Below, one piece after another: positions 1 through 11,981 of a stretch of DNA of 64,000 bases (its first letter is position 1; every line of letters starts with the position of its first letter). The DNA lies in assembly GCA_032622095.1 (NCBI GenBank), contig CP136068.1, positions 117,415,509-117,479,508 of the forward strand. The letters run 5' to 3'. Both the position numbers and the translations under genes were made by a program. The notes below the pieces were generated by a model. The model saw only the letters and a program-made list of their open reading frames with translations, did no database searches and was not told the origin of the DNA. Origin of the DNA: Siphonodentalium dalli (Eukaryota; Mollusca; Scaphopoda; Gadilida; Siphonodentaliidae).

Positions 1-905
1 GTCTATTTTGGGGCATCAGAAATAAACATTATTGTATAATCGGGCCAAGCTGATGTCCAAAATACTGGATGTCAATAAAAGTGAATATTTAAGCTGAAAA
101 TGGTTAGAGCAACACAAATGAAATTGTCGGAGATAAAGTATGTTCATAGAAAGTAACTATTCAAGCTGAACATGGTTGACGGAACACAAATGGAATTGCC
201 ACACACAAATTTAAAACAAAATTACATATATTTTTATTGTTACTATAAGTGAGAATTTGGTCTCCTGGAGCACACAAAAGTGGCACTGTATATATTTTTC
301 GTAAGTTAAATTAGGTCAGAAGTATATAGGCAACATAATCAATGTATCATGTGTTGCAATTGAATTTAATAGAATACTTCAAAGGGATTACTAACATGGC
401 AATATAAATATTATTATGATGTTGGTGCCACACAAAATTGTTGAACACAGGAGTGTCCACAAAAGCAAACCATTGTGGTGTTAAAAATATGGTAAAATAA
501 ACCCAAAAAATAAATATGTCACATATACAGTAATGGCCAAAGCAATCGACCCCCCAACCAAAGCAGAACCATGGGCAGCCCCTCGGCACCCAGTTGGAAA
601 CATGGCCCGCCGCAATCCATTGGGTAGCTCTCAGCGAGAGCCCTCCGGTGAACGGCAACAAGCCACACCCCAACCAAATCCCGAAAAGCCATCCACAACT
701 CCACCCCAATTAAGAGGTCGATCACTCAGGGCATAACCGTAGACTAGTTATTTTGGTATTTCAACCGAAAAAATTTGAAATCAGTCAGTACATGAGAGTT
801 GATTGTATTGTTTGTAAATATATATGATTAGTTTTACATATACATACATGAAACCTTATATCAACATTAATAATAACATATGGAAAACAAGAAATAATAT
901 TCAAA
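1..905. other. AT-rich sequence, no gene seen
   Basis: No gene is recognised here. The only distinct part is a GC-rich patch at about 540-730 that stands out from AT-rich surroundings and is open on both strands; the plus-strand reading (533-736) is rich in Pro, Arg and Gln and resembles no family I know. It is more likely a dispersed repeat fragment than an exon. Confidence 0.5.
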
Positions 906-1618
906 TAAGTCGGTTGTAAGAAACTATACACAATACTGACCGTTTGGTGAGATTTATGGTGCACAACATAATGTAGTCTGTTTACCCAGCATATACTGGT
1001 TATAAACAATGAATTACAACCTTAGCCAGTTTTCAAGTATTTTCAGGAATTATATGAAAACAAAATTACATTTGTCAATTTATTCTTTGGAAGCAGCAAT
1101 AGTTATACAACCATAATTAATAAAAAGGTATATATAAAATTGTAAAGCTAAATAAATGGCTCAGTCGGTTATAAGAAACTATACACGAAACTGACCGTAC
1201 GGCGAGATTTATGGTGCACAACAGAATCTAGTCTGATTACCCAGCATTAACTGGTTATAAACAATGAATTTCAACCTTGGCCAGCCTTGAAGTATTTTCA
1301 GCAATAATATGAAAACAAAATTACATTTGTCAATTTATTCTTTGGAAGCAGCACTAGATATACCGGTATAACCATAATTAATAAAATGGTGTATATAAAG
1401 TTGTGGAGCTAAATAAATGGCTCAGTCCGAAACTCGGTTATAAAAAACAAAAAACTATACACAAAACTGACCGTTCGGTGAGATTTATGGTGCAAAAAAG
1501 AATCTAGTCTGTTTACCCAGCATGTACTGGTTATAAACAATGTATTTCAACCTTGGTCAGTTTTGAAGTATATTCAGCAATATTAATATGAAAACAAAAT
1601 TACATTTGTCAATTTATG
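906..1618. repeat. Tandem repeat, three units of about 255-270 bp
   Basis: Three successive units begin with the motif CGGTTGTAAGAAACTATAC or a close variant at about 911, 1166 and 1435. Each carries the same landmarks in order: a GAGATTTATGGTGCA box, TTTACCCAGCAT, TGGTTATAAACAATG, and a final AAAATTACATTTGTCAATTTA box. The spacings are 255 and 269 bp. The array lies just 3' of the minus-strand ORF1 at 1794-3239 and may belong to the same element. Confidence 0.85.
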
Positions 1619-1793
1619 TGCCCAGAATGTTGGTTGTAGGTATTATGATCCTATAATACATGTATGTTTGGAGATAGCAAATAGCTACATAAATGCATAC
1701 ACGATCACACATACACAAGGTCATACCTACGCATACTGTATGACCGCGCACATTTACATGCAGTATTTACCGATTTGAAATTGCAATTTGAAA

Positions 1794-3239
1794 TTATGGT
1801 AGCCCAAAATGGGACTTAAGGTCACAGTCAGTTTTAACAAAAATCTTTTCAGCAAACTCAGATGGTTTATAAAATAAATTCCCTTCACGTGACCAATATG
1901 AAAAAAATTTCTTCTCTTTTTTAGCTGCCTCTAGGGTTTTCAGTAGTCCATAACGACGTTTGGTGAGATCCTCACTGATGAAAATACCTGTTTTTGACTT
2001 TACTTCAGCCCTAGATTTTAGAAAGTTAATCCTTGGTTCGTCGGTCACGAATCGGGCAATAAGTTGGACTGATCTTAGGGTACTCGATGAACCATCAGCA
2101 TTTTGTTTGGTTGTTATCCTCACAGGACCCAAAGGGTGGGCTTTAGAAATATCCTTTCTGGTAATATTTAACCGAGGACTCATTTTGTCAGCAATGTCCA
2201 CAAGTATCTTTTTGCTATCAACATTTGTGCCAGTGGTTCCAGGTGGTAGCGGAACATTGTGGAATCTTAAACAGCTCTTTCTCCCATGCTGCTCGAGTGC
2301 TTCAACAAGCAGTTCATTCTTTTGTATGGATTTCTCCAATTTTGATTCCAGATTATCAATCTTGTTATTTTGTGCTGTTATTTTCACATTTTGATTATCA
2401 ACTGCTTTCTTTAATTGTTCTATATCTGCAGAGGTTTTAACCATTTGGTTGCTCACATGATGAATATTAGTTTTGTTCTGGTTTATTTCAGAATGAACAG
2501 GTAGCAGGGCATTTTCAACAGTAATTTTTAAGGTTGAGGTCAGTGTAGAAAACATTGTTGTTAGAGATTGAAGTTGCTCCTGGATGTTACCCATCGAGTT
2601 ATTCACAATTTCTTCCACATCACGTTTGAGGTCGTCTCGGTTTAAACTTGTCGATTTGGAGAAATCGCGGCTTGGTAGATCAAGATACGGTATATTTACA
2701 AGTTTACTGTCAGGTGTGGCTTGAAATTTTGATTTCCTCTTCTTAGCAGAATTTGGCGTGCTAACTGGTGATAGCACATTCATATTAATTCCATGAAAAG
2801 TTGTGGCCGGAGGTGTGGAGGGCACAAAATCACCTTTCGCTACTGCGTTAATCACCTGTGAGGCACTGTCATTTATCGATGAACCAGTACAAATATTTTG
2901 AGTTTTGGAGCGTGTATTCATTAATCCACACTGAGGGATGGCCACTTCAGGAAATGATTTTATAGCTATCGAGGAAGTAGAATCCATAAAGTTTTGTTCG
3001 CTAGTAGTCTGAGTTTGTAGCTTAGCACTAAATGTAGGAGAACAGTTACCTATGGTGCCGTTTGCTGTAGTATAGACAACTGTTGTAATGCTGTTTTCCA
3101 TCTGTATTCCGGTATGCGTTACACATGCTGCTGGTGAGAAATTTGCACTGCATGGGCTAGCACAAATAGTATCAGTACTAGTAGTAATTGTACTTGTGCA
3201 AGTAGTGGGTTTTTCATGAATGTCTACTTGAATTTCCAT
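1794..3239 (-). CDS. LINE-type ORF1 protein, coiled coil plus RRM-like domain
   Basis: This intact 481-codon frame looks like the nucleic-acid-binding ORF1 protein of an L1-like or CR1-like non-LTR retrotransposon. Residues 1-160 are Ser/Thr-rich and low in complexity. A basic KKRKSK patch at 166-171 could act as a nuclear signal. Residues 205-318 form a long heptad-like coiled coil. Residues 319-481 (from HGRKSCLRFHNVP) resemble the RRM and C-terminal domains of transposase_22-type proteins, including the ISEDLTKRRYGLL segment. In a bicistronic LINE the endonuclease/RT ORF2 would follow on the same strand, at lower coordinates, but 1-1793 contains no trace of one. The copy is therefore ORF1-only, either a partial element or a HAL1-like lineage. 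The first in-frame Met was taken as start. Family assignment rests on pattern recognition. Confidence 0.75.
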   Translation of the reverse strand: MEIQVDIHEKPTTCTSTITTSTDTICASPCSANFSPAACVTHTGIQMENSITTVVYTTANGTIGNCSPTFSAKLQTQTTSEQNFMDSTSSIAIKSFPEVAIPQCGLMNTRSKTQNICTGSSINDSASQVINAVAKGDFVPSTPPATTFHGINMNVLSPVSTPNSAKKRKSKFQATPDSKLVNIPYLDLPSRDFSKSTSLNRDDLKRDVEEIVNNSMGNIQEQLQSLTTMFSTLTSTLKITVENALLPVHSEINQNKTNIHHVSNQMVKTSADIEQLKKAVDNQNVKITAQNNKIDNLESKLEKSIQKNELLVEALEQHGRKSCLRFHNVPLPPGTTGTNVDSKKILVDIADKMSPRLNITRKDISKAHPLGPVRITTKQNADGSSSTLRSVQLIARFVTDEPRINFLKSRAEVKSKTGIFISEDLTKRRYGLLKTLEAAKKEKKFFSYWSREGNLFYKPSEFAEKIFVKTDCDLKSHFGLP

Positions 3240-4887
3240 GGTCAGTCAAGTTTGTGAGTACTGTTACTTGCTAACTGTATATATAAGGAGTTAGATTCGC
3301 CATTCACCGAAAACAGTTATAAATTGTCCAATTTATTTTGGTCGCTTCTGTACCGCGATGAAATTTTTTCACGTGCTCTCAACATTTTGAGATTGAAAAT
3401 GCTTCTTTGCCACGTACCATTGTCATTAATATTGTTCACTTTGACTTACACATGTCAGCGAGGACTTGCAGCTATAAAATAACTTGGTCCCATGTTTAAA
3501 TTCTAATTATATTTGCCGCTCCACCGCAATTAAACGCGCAGAAATTGAAATCACCTGTCGCTGTCCGCCATTTTTAACCGTTTGGTCACCCATAGCAGGA
3601 GAGACAAACAAACACAATTGAGTTTTATGACTGTATATTTTTACATATCATGTATTAAAGGCACGTGAGGCCTTAGTTGTCGAAAATATTCATATTTGTT
3701 CCAATCACCGTAAACAGAAAACCATTAAAACGCATACAGTTTCGTTCATATATACCATGACCATCGCATAAACAGCATGTTATCATAAAGATTTACTATA
3801 TTTTACCTAAGCAAGAGCCTGATTGTGTTACAGAAGACAGCACAATGCTGCTGGCTAATCACACACAAATGGCATAAACGCTCTTTATTCGTTCCATATC
3901 AGGATTCACCAACAAATAACGCTCTTTATGTTTACCATCATAATATAAACAAACACCAGAAAAGTAACTTTTTATGCTTTTGTTTACATAACAATGGTCA
4001 AAGATATGACAATAACATACTGTTTATGCGATATTTCTTATTTGTATACGGACAAAGTCTGTCTACATTTTGTTGTTCTTTCTGTTTGTGGCGGTTTCTG
4101 ACGGGTGGAAATATTTTCACAGGATACCCACCGCCAAGGCCAACCGTACCTTTAATTGTTGTTTGAATCTTCCTGCATTTGTGCAGTTGTGTTATTATTA
4201 TCACGATATTACCAGTGGATCATTAAAAGGACTGGATGCATTAAAAATGGACTCAAGTGATATAACATAACATAATTGTCTGCCAAATAAATATAAATAA
4301 CAAGTACACGAAACAAAAGATAATTATCAAATAATGAGATCCTCACTTCAAAACCATTTTGGTGTGGCATTACGGATAAACAACTTATCCTCGCACAGAT
4401 ACGCACACAATAAACCTATAATGGTTAATACGTTCATATTGGATAATTTGGTTCTGAAATAAGCAGAAAATGGACTCATATCCGTTACTCCGTTTTATGG
4501 CGCGGGCCACAATAAAAACACACCACAAAGAGGGTATACTTGATAAATCGTTATTTGATTTATCACTGTCATTGTTCGCACACAATGAACCAATAGTGAA
4601 GTCACTATGAGTCGTTAATGTAACTATAACGCTCTCATTTTCAGTTCATTATCGACTCAAAATGAGGCGATTCTTAGCAGATCATCGACATAAAACAAAT
4701 GATAACACAATCAGATAATGTGAGGATTTTCGGCAGAACAGTCTGGGATAAAAGTCCAATTAGTCAAATAAGATTGCAAAGTAATTTCATAATTTGACTG
4801 TAAACATTGTAAAGGCTCAAAATATTTCGTTATTGGAGAACTATTAATAATGAATAGAAAAACAACGTTGATCTATGTAGCCGTGTT
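3240..4887. other. No gene seen
   Basis: AT-rich sequence upstream of ORF1 and on to the first foldback element. It contains two exact copies of the decamer CGCTCTTTAT (3879, 3920) that recurs elsewhere in the window. Short open frames at 3825-4270 show no recognisable domain and no protein-like composition. Confidence 0.5.
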
Positions 4888-5275
4888 CCCATTAGGTGTT
4901 TACACGGTACGTTTTGCAGGCATTTCATCATTAAAACAACCACATGGTGCCAGAATATGAACGGCACATGCACGTAACATGCATCTTTACCAAAGCGAAC
5001 GACATTAGTATTAAACATTTTGTAGTTCCACTTGTAACGGTGCGACTGGCATTTGCCTCAAAATACCTGTATGATTGATTCTTGTGAGATCAAAGCATGC
5101 TATTTACGGGCAAATTCCGCTACCATCGCCACAGGTTGAATCGCAGAGATTTTACTTCTCGCGTAGTTAGATGTGTTACAGGTGCATCTTATTAGCATGT
5201 TTCCATTAATATTCTGGCATCATGTCATTTTCTGCGACGAAAGGCCTGCAAACCATACCGTGCAAACTTGCCAGT
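4888..5275. repeat. Foldback element, family F1, copy 1
   Basis: Two inverted arms of about 180 bp face each other. The left arm runs from a TTTACACGGTACGTTTTGCAG-like segment through CCAGAATATGAAC to ATTTGCCTCAAAATA. The right arm repeats the same landmarks reversed: TTACGGGCAAATT, then TATTCTGGCATCATG, then GCCTGCAAACC and ACCGTGCAAACTTG. No coding capacity is seen. It is a member of a family with two more copies at 5885-6515 and 6765-6960. Confidence 0.7.
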
Positions 5276-5884
5276 GTATGAACATACCCTTAGTGGTGAT
5301 GCTGTTGATTTATCTTTGTTTTGAACATTTACGCGCTGCGTCTACATTGGCTCCCTTTAACATAACAACCGGTATAACCGCATAAATTAATTGTAAATTT
5401 ATATTTTGTGTTAATTATCTATCATAATCTAGATATTTACTAATCTCAACAAATCAATTATTTATAATTTATAATTTTAGTATACTGGTGAGTAACAGTC
5501 TATATACGGTGAATCCCAGAAAATCAGTCTGGAAATATCAAAACTAGAACAAGAGATGCCTCAATATAACAAATATTGTTCTATATTCAGGAAAAACCTA
5601 TATATTAAGCTCATGGAATCATGTTCTACATGTGAAAGAAAGGTAGCGCAAGATCGAATATACTAGTCACCAAGAACCAGTGACAAGCCAGGGCCAGGTG
5701 TATAGTTCTTATGTTGTTAACGACAGACTAACGACACTCATACCAGGACCGTGGACGCCTCGTCAAGATTCATTTTATTGTGCATTAATTGATTGACACA
5801 ATTCTGTATACACCATATAGCGTACTAAGTACAGTAGGGTCTGATGTATATATTGACTGGCACATTTATTGCATTACTGCACGT

Positions 5885-6515
5885 TCGCTGTATATGTCTC
5901 GCAAACATTTCGTCGCAGACAACGACATGGCGCCATGCAGAATAAGAACAGAAAAAATGCATATAACATGCATCTTTACTAAAGCTATAACGACATTTAA
6001 AATTGTAGTTTGTACATCCACATGTAACGGTGCTACCGATATTTGCCTTCAATTAAATACCTTTCTCTCTCCACATCGGGATTTAATGCATTAATTATGT
6101 GTGTTTTAATCATATTTGGTGAATCAAATGGATGGAGAAGTGTAATAAATAGAGTAATCAATTAGTTCCGAGAATTACGTTCAATAATTCACTCGAGGCG
6201 AGAGACGTTTGGGTAAGAAACTCATTTGCTAACGCGTACTCGTTTCTTACCGACGTTTGTGGCCTCTCTTGTATTATTTAACATAATTATCTGAACCAAT
6301 TGATTACTCTCTATGTATTATTGATTCTTGAGAAAATTGCATGTTATTTACGGGCAAATTTCGTTAACATCAATAAGGGCGGAACTACAGATATTTTAGT
6401 TATCATATAGTTGTAGGACAGATGTATTGTATATGCATGTTTCCGTTCATATTCTGGCACCATATCGTTTTCTACGACGAAATTTCTGCAAAATATACCG
6501 TGCAAACTTGCGAGT
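5885..6515. repeat. Foldback element, family F1, copy 2, with a nested palindrome
   Basis: The outer arms (about 5885-6080 and 6340-6515) are the same inverted arms as in copy 1. The middle holds a separate inverted repeat: left arm 6148-6222 starts AGAGTAATCAATTAGTTC and ends GGGTAAGAAAC, and the right arm (about 6242-6318) reads GTTTCTTACCGACG to GAACCAATTGATTACTCTCT. One palindromic element thus sits inside another. Confidence 0.7.
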
Positions 6516-6764
6516 ATTTGAATATACCCTTAAGTGTAAAATGCTTTTACTATGAATCAGTAAAAATAATAGCTAACAACGTGAGAGGTTAACCCTTCTT
6601 TTAGTGGGTACGCAGTCATTTTCCAAGCTGGACGAATGTTACAAGTATCAACTATTGGCGAGAATTTCAGACACGTGGATTATACCATTTATGGAAAGAT
6701 AACGTTTGAAGTACGCACAGTTGGAAATAAAAGCTTGTTTCCTGGCGGGACGAATTACTCGCAA

Positions 6765-6960
6765 TAAAGATACGTGCATACACTGGCAAGTTTGCACGTC
6801 ATATTTTGCAGGTATTTTCTCATAGAAAACCTTATCGTGGGAGAATATGAAAGTGTATATACCATGCATCTGTACCACAGCTAACTACCTGGTAAGTAAA
6901 ACTATGTAGTTCTACTGGTAGCGATGCTAATGATATTTGCCTGTAAATAGCATGCAATTA
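6765..6960. repeat. Foldback family F1, single arm
   Basis: One arm of the family at 4888-5275, in left-arm orientation. It carries the GGCAAGTTTGCACG, TTTTGCAGGTATTTTCTC and GAGAATATGAAAG segments, ending in TTTGCCTGTAAATAGCATGC. The matching inverted arm is not present downstream, so the copy is half an element or has been truncated by the minisatellite that follows. Confidence 0.6.
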
Positions 6961-7026
6961 TCTCGCAATCATTTTTTCGATCAGAAATGTCACATCAATG
7001 ACAGGAACATCTATCCTCAGGGGGGA

Positions 7027-7126
7027 ACTATGGCCCAGTACCCCCCAGACATGGGCACTATGGCCCAGTACCCCCCAGACATGGGCACTATGGCCCAGTA
7101 CCCCCCAGACATGGGCACTATGGCCC
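7027..7126. repeat. 30-bp minisatellite, about 3.3 units
   Basis: A 30-bp unit (ACTATGGCCCAGTACCCCCC followed by AGACATGGGC) is repeated without visible change three times plus a partial. Because 30 is a multiple of three, the open frame 6937-7236 reads it as a ten-residue repeat MAQYPPDMGT. The flanking frame has no recognisable domain, so I treat the array as non-coding. Confidence 0.9.
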
Positions 7127-7619
7127 ACCAAATACTCGCAGCGGAGGGTTCCGCATCACTTATACCTGGGGCACTGGGCAACACCGGGTCGTCAATAAAT
7201 ATGTTAACTTCACGTATACAGCCATTATACGCATAACTTAGAAATCCAGATCCCGACGTCCTGATGTAATACGAATAGACAGGTTGTGTCTCACTGTTTG
7301 CAAAAAGTAGTATCAGTATGCGTTTGGTTGGTTGTTTTAAGGGCCGGTAACGACTGTAAACCCCTGGGTCGGCCATATACATGTAACAATGTAACTACAT
7401 TGGCTTGGTATACTAGACACGTTTCTTAGTTTCTTTATTATTTAATGCTAATATTCTGGAACATTCTTCATTCAAAGGAAGACCTCCTTACTAGTAATTG
7501 TCCTTCTGACACAGCATCTCTCGTGACATTGGTTGTGTTCCTGCAGAACAAATGAAAAATATACATGTACTATAAATAACACGACAGCGGCATAAACATG
7601 CATCATCACGTCGCTAAAA

Positions 7620-8039
7620 TAATATATATCATAAGCTGTATAGATAATCTTTATAATATATATCGTAATCTTTATAATAAATATCATAGACTGTATAATA
7701 TATATCATAAGCTGCATAATATATACCATGAGCTGTATAATATATACCATGAGCTGTTTAATATTTATCATGAGCTGTATAATATATATCACGAGCTGTA
7801 TAATATATACCATGAACTGTATAATATATACGATGAGCTGTATAATATATACCATGAGCTGTTTAATATTTATCATGAGCTGTATAATTATATCACGAGC
7901 TGTATAATATATACCATGAACTGTATAATATATACGATGAGCTGTATAATATGTACCATGAGCTGTATAATATATACCATGAGTTGTATAACATATAGCA
8001 CACGCTGTATAAGATCAGCGGTATAATATATACCATAAG

Positions 8040-8040
<1 letters not shown>
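7620..8040. repeat. 21-bp minisatellite, about 20 units
   Basis: Units of the form CATGAGCTGTATAATATATAC are repeated with substitutions (CATAAGCTG, CACGAGCTG, CATGAACTG, TTATCATGAGCTG). The array is open in several frames on both strands only because the unit length is a multiple of three. There are no unique spacers between conserved repeats. Confidence 0.9.

Positions 8041-8042
<2 letters not shown>

Positions 8043-8085
<43 letters not shown>
8043..8085. repeat. (TA)n microsatellite
   Basis: A 43-bp run of alternating T and A directly abuts the 21-bp minisatellite, whose own units are rich in TATA. It probably grew from that array. Confidence 0.95.
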
Positions 8086-8087
<2 letters not shown>

Positions 8088-8138
8088 TCCGAGTGTCCAG
8101 TATATTCACAATCATTTTTCGTTCATTCATTCGTGACA

Positions 8139-8270
8139 ATGCCAAATAAATGCAGTGTTTTCGGCTGTGGCCGGTATAGTGACTCTCAATTATGTATAAT
8201 TCTACATTCATTTCTCCCGTAAAGAATATAAATTTGCCGGAGCGTCCAGTCGTGATTATGTCCAATTGAA
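8139..8270 (+). pseudogene. Possible THAP zinc-finger fragment
   Basis: A Met at 8139 opens a short frame that begins MPNKCSVFGCGRY and continues to LHSFLP before a stop. This matches the start of a THAP domain: a Met-Pro opening, a C-x3-C pair, and then an aromatic/Leu-x-S-F-x-P segment about 15-20 residues on. THAP fingers occur in P-element-type transposases and in host regulators. The His and second Cys pairing and the tryptophan that should follow are not in frame, so the sequence is at best the broken N-terminal end of a domain. The match is short and could be chance. Confidence 0.35.
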
Positions 8271-8394
8271 CCTATCGCTAAAAAACGAATGCATATACCA
8301 AATAAAGAGCGTATAATTTTACTAGTTGGGCATGGTTACTTTAACATACAACTGCAGTTGGGGAGTATATTGATGAATAATTTAGTAAATAATC

Positions 8395-8725
8395 ACGATG
8401 ACAACTATTCTAAGTCGAGTCCCACTTTCCTTCACCTTAACTCAATAAATAGCGTTCAATGTTAAGCGTATTCCCGATAAGGTGCGAACAAAAAGCATTT
8501 AATAAACCGGAAATGACTTTGCTATGACTCTGAGGGGTATACAAAGCATATACATCGAAAATTCGTGTACATGTATTTACGTGTATTGATGTAATTAGTA
8601 AATATTGACGATGACAACTATTCTAAGTCGAGTCCCAATTTTCCTTTACCATGACTCAATAAATCAATAAAGAGCGTTCCATGTTAAGCCTATTCCCGAT
8701 ATGGTGCGAATAAAGAGCGTTTTAA
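8395..8725. repeat. Direct duplication, two units offset by about 213 bp
   Basis: A block starting ACGATGACAACTATTCTAAG occurs at 8395 and 8608. Both copies run through TCGAGTCCCA and ACTCAATAAAT to a CCCGATA(A/T)GGTGCGAA box. The second copy contains two exact ATAAAGAGCG decamers; the first has diverged there. Confidence 0.75.
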
Positions 8726-11700
8726 TATGTAATTACTTATTCAACCGGATTATTATCCCTCCTTCAAAAAGGTGTTACATATAATTGGATGTCCAAACGA
8801 ACCACGGCCAATTTTTATGTCTTATAATGCTATTGTTATGCGTAATTGACACAAAGAGGACGATTATATATGCCCATGCCATATATACATAGATAAACTA
8901 AAAAACAGCATATAGTCCAGGAGATCGACCCCAAGAAATAACAAATGTTGCTCATTTTGACGGACAAGTGCTATCCGGTCTAATTTTGTAGTAAAATATA
9001 TGTAGATTACGAAAATCCATGATAGCAGTGGTGAATTTGTAGCTTAAGGTATGATTCCCCTAAATTATGCCATGAAAAAAAAAATGACCACATGTTGAAA
9101 TAGGGGACCTGGAGAGTTCCCAAGCTCAGATATTGTATAAATCGGTAATCTGAAGTCATAACCGAGACTGAAACAAATTTCAACGGTGTTTTTGGTGGAT
9201 AAAATGCTATTTGAATTTTTTTTATGACAAAATCATAAATCCTTTAATTTTCATTATTTTGGCCAAATTATCCAGCGGTATTGTCACACCGACACCGTAA
9301 ATCAATTATACGATAGTATGGTCAAGTTACTAGGTGCTATTATTGTAGAAATAAGATTTGCAAGTTGGAAGAAATCGTTACTATGGGGACGCCATTTTGA
9401 TTGAATCCTGGTCACGTGACAATGAACAACAATACAAAAAATTGCAGTCGGGCGGGAACGAATCATTGTAAATTTTCTGACTTCCTTCAGTTCTAATTGT
9501 TAATTGTGTATGTCACTTTAATTGTGAGATATTTTCTCGTTCATTCATGGACATGTGAGGGGAGGAATGCGTCTCGGGATCGCAATAATTGTTTAGTTAT
9601 TAGCGCTTTGACATTAGTCAACACTACGTGTTTACACTTAAAAATACAGTTTACAGAAAGCGATTTCACGTGCGGACTGATTTGTCACACGTACGTATAG
9701 TCTCATTGAATTGTTCGTGCATTCGAATCAATATTCGATCGCAATAACTTAAATATCATTCGTATCATGAGCTGGTTATTGTAATGTGTCACTATATTTG
9801 TGAAATAAGTTCAAATAACCAGTGACCACCGCCCTATATTTCATCGAACAGGTTAATTCGCGAAGTGGAAAGTGTGTGATTCGGCTTGTCAAAGCATGGA
9901 TGTTTGGGTTACATCGTATAATTATCTTTCTGTTTGGATTGGAATTAATCATCTATATTCGCATTCAGGTGAGTTCAGTGTATTCTTAAACTGTTATCTA
10001 ATAAATAGTATACTAATGTGTTGCCATATATTAGTTTGGGAGCGTTTTGTCAATGTTCTAGTCATCGCCAGAACAAACACAACATTTTGACAGTTCGGAA
10101 TTCCAATCGGCTGACATTTTGACCACGTGATCCATTCACATCTGAGATGAGTGACCAAACTTGATTGCTAATTGGTCTATGTAAGTGTACATGTACATTT
10201 CAAATGACCAATTGGAACCCTATTGTTTCCGCCCTGAAAATGAAGCATTTGACCCCGCAGATCGATTGAGTATAAAAGGTAAATCAATGTCAAATTTTAT
10301 CGATCTTTTTGATTGGCAAATTTCTGATCCAAATATTTCCTTTAGAAAGTAGTGTATGTTGCATGTGTTTATGTGTAGGCATGTATGGAACACATAATGC
10401 CAGTGTCTGGATCAACCAGCTATCGTTCGTCTGTCTGTCCATCCATAGACAAGTCTTGCTATCGACACGATAACTACCGGTATAATTTATCAGATCTTGT
10501 TCAAATTTTATGTACATGTTTATGATGACACATGACCCTCACCTGTATAGTTTTGTATCGATCGGTTTAGAAATTATTAACACTTTACAGATTGCATTCA
10601 CAAATGCCAAATTGGCATGTGCTATCTGATACCATATAAACCTATTTACTTTTTGTCCGATTGTGTTCCTATTTAATTCATGTGTGATGACACACCCCCA
10701 GCGATCCCATCACCTGTGTAATTTTTGCTACCGCATCGATTCATTGATCTGTTTAGAAAATAATTAACCCTTCACGTACACACATGCTATCTGATGCCAC
10801 ACTACTAGTAGTAAGTCAAACATATTTATTTTGCCTCAAATTTCTTACCTAGGTTTTTCTTATCACGTTCTTCATCTGTACATACAACATGTTTTTTTAT
10901 ATTGTGTAATGAACCATTTTTGCTTTTGTTTTTACTTAAAGAGTACACACATGCAGCTATGACTCGAACATTTTTCATCTTATTGACACCATATTTGGTA
11001 TGTAAATTAATCACACCAAAATGCAGATCAAGGTCGAATATGGGTTTGATCCGATATATTTTATAGTACTTCTATGTGAAACTTGGTATGGATGATAATT
11101 TTAAAATGTTTCTACAGTCAATTCATCAACTGGGCTTAGTCGGGTGACTACAATATGACGGGTCGCTCCTGTCCTCGGGCTGGAAGTGCCATTTTAATGG
11201 CATCGTTGTTCAATATGCGAAGGGGTAAACTGCTCGAGACCCCATTGTAGATCATTCCATTCTATGTTCCAGTTGTGATGAATTGAACGAAAGCATTTTA
11301 ATACTATTCTATACTTAAGACATATTGTGTGCATAAAATGACTCGACATGAATCATCCGATATCTGATCTCGAAACCAAACTAAGCAACTATTTGATGCT
11401 ATATGTTATATTGTTTATTTACAGGTACTAAATTATAATGTTTTACTGGTCAAATACAATATTATTTTGATAAAAAACGTGTTTCGCGACTGAAGGACCA
11501 CGTGCAACCCCTTGCCTATACATTACATATACCGTACATGTATCAGTAAATGATCCAGGGATTTTTGGGGACATTGTTATCGGGGAATGATCTGCCAAAA
11601 CTAAAGCATATCCAAAAGGCCTGAGCAGGGAGGTTCGGGAGGGGGTGTCCCCCTTCTGATGGTTGGGTCTGGCGGTTGTCCCCCTGAACTTTTTTGTTAA

Positions 11701-11981
11701 ATCCATTGTATTGAGAGTTTAATTTGTCAAGAGTAACTTTGGATAATTTTTATATATGTATGGGATTGTAAATGATTATAAGTTATTGTCAGATATCTTT
11801 TGGTTCAATGGATTATGATTATCCTGCTTGAAATGAGATTTACCAGTACCGTTTAATATCACTCTACGGTATTAAATTCATATATTATGCTATTTTATAA
11901 AAATTCAAGTGAGAGACACTTTATACATGTACATATAATATACTACATGTAGTAGTGCAGAAACAATGTATATTAAAGGTA
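8726..11981. other. No gene seen
   Basis: About 3.2 kb of mostly AT-rich sequence. Open frames at 9497-9700, 9872-10090 and 11443-11706 are short with no domain signature. A weak direct repeat (TTTAGAAA..ATTAAC boxes near 10566 and 10753) and a short segment near 9045 that recurs inverted near 15871 suggest old dispersed repeats. Confidence 0.45.

Noticed and set aside
533-736. GC-rich open frame as an exon
   Set aside because: It is open on both strands, lacks any motif and has abrupt composition borders like a repeat fragment.
6937-7236. Secreted or structural protein with ten-residue repeats (MAQYPPDMGT)
   Set aside because: The repeat is a 30-bp minisatellite with no coding flanks, and the other two frames are open across it as well.
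7620-8040. CRISPR-like array
   Set aside because: Units are contiguous and vary throughout, with no unique spacers, and the genome is eukaryotic.
7598-8265. Long open frames on both strands across the 21-bp minisatellite
   Set aside because: They stay open only because a stop-free 21-bp unit is repeated; composition and lack of domain argue against coding.
9497-10090. Two short frames after a CACGTGAC box as a small gene
   Set aside because: No domain, no splice logic and no start context beyond chance.
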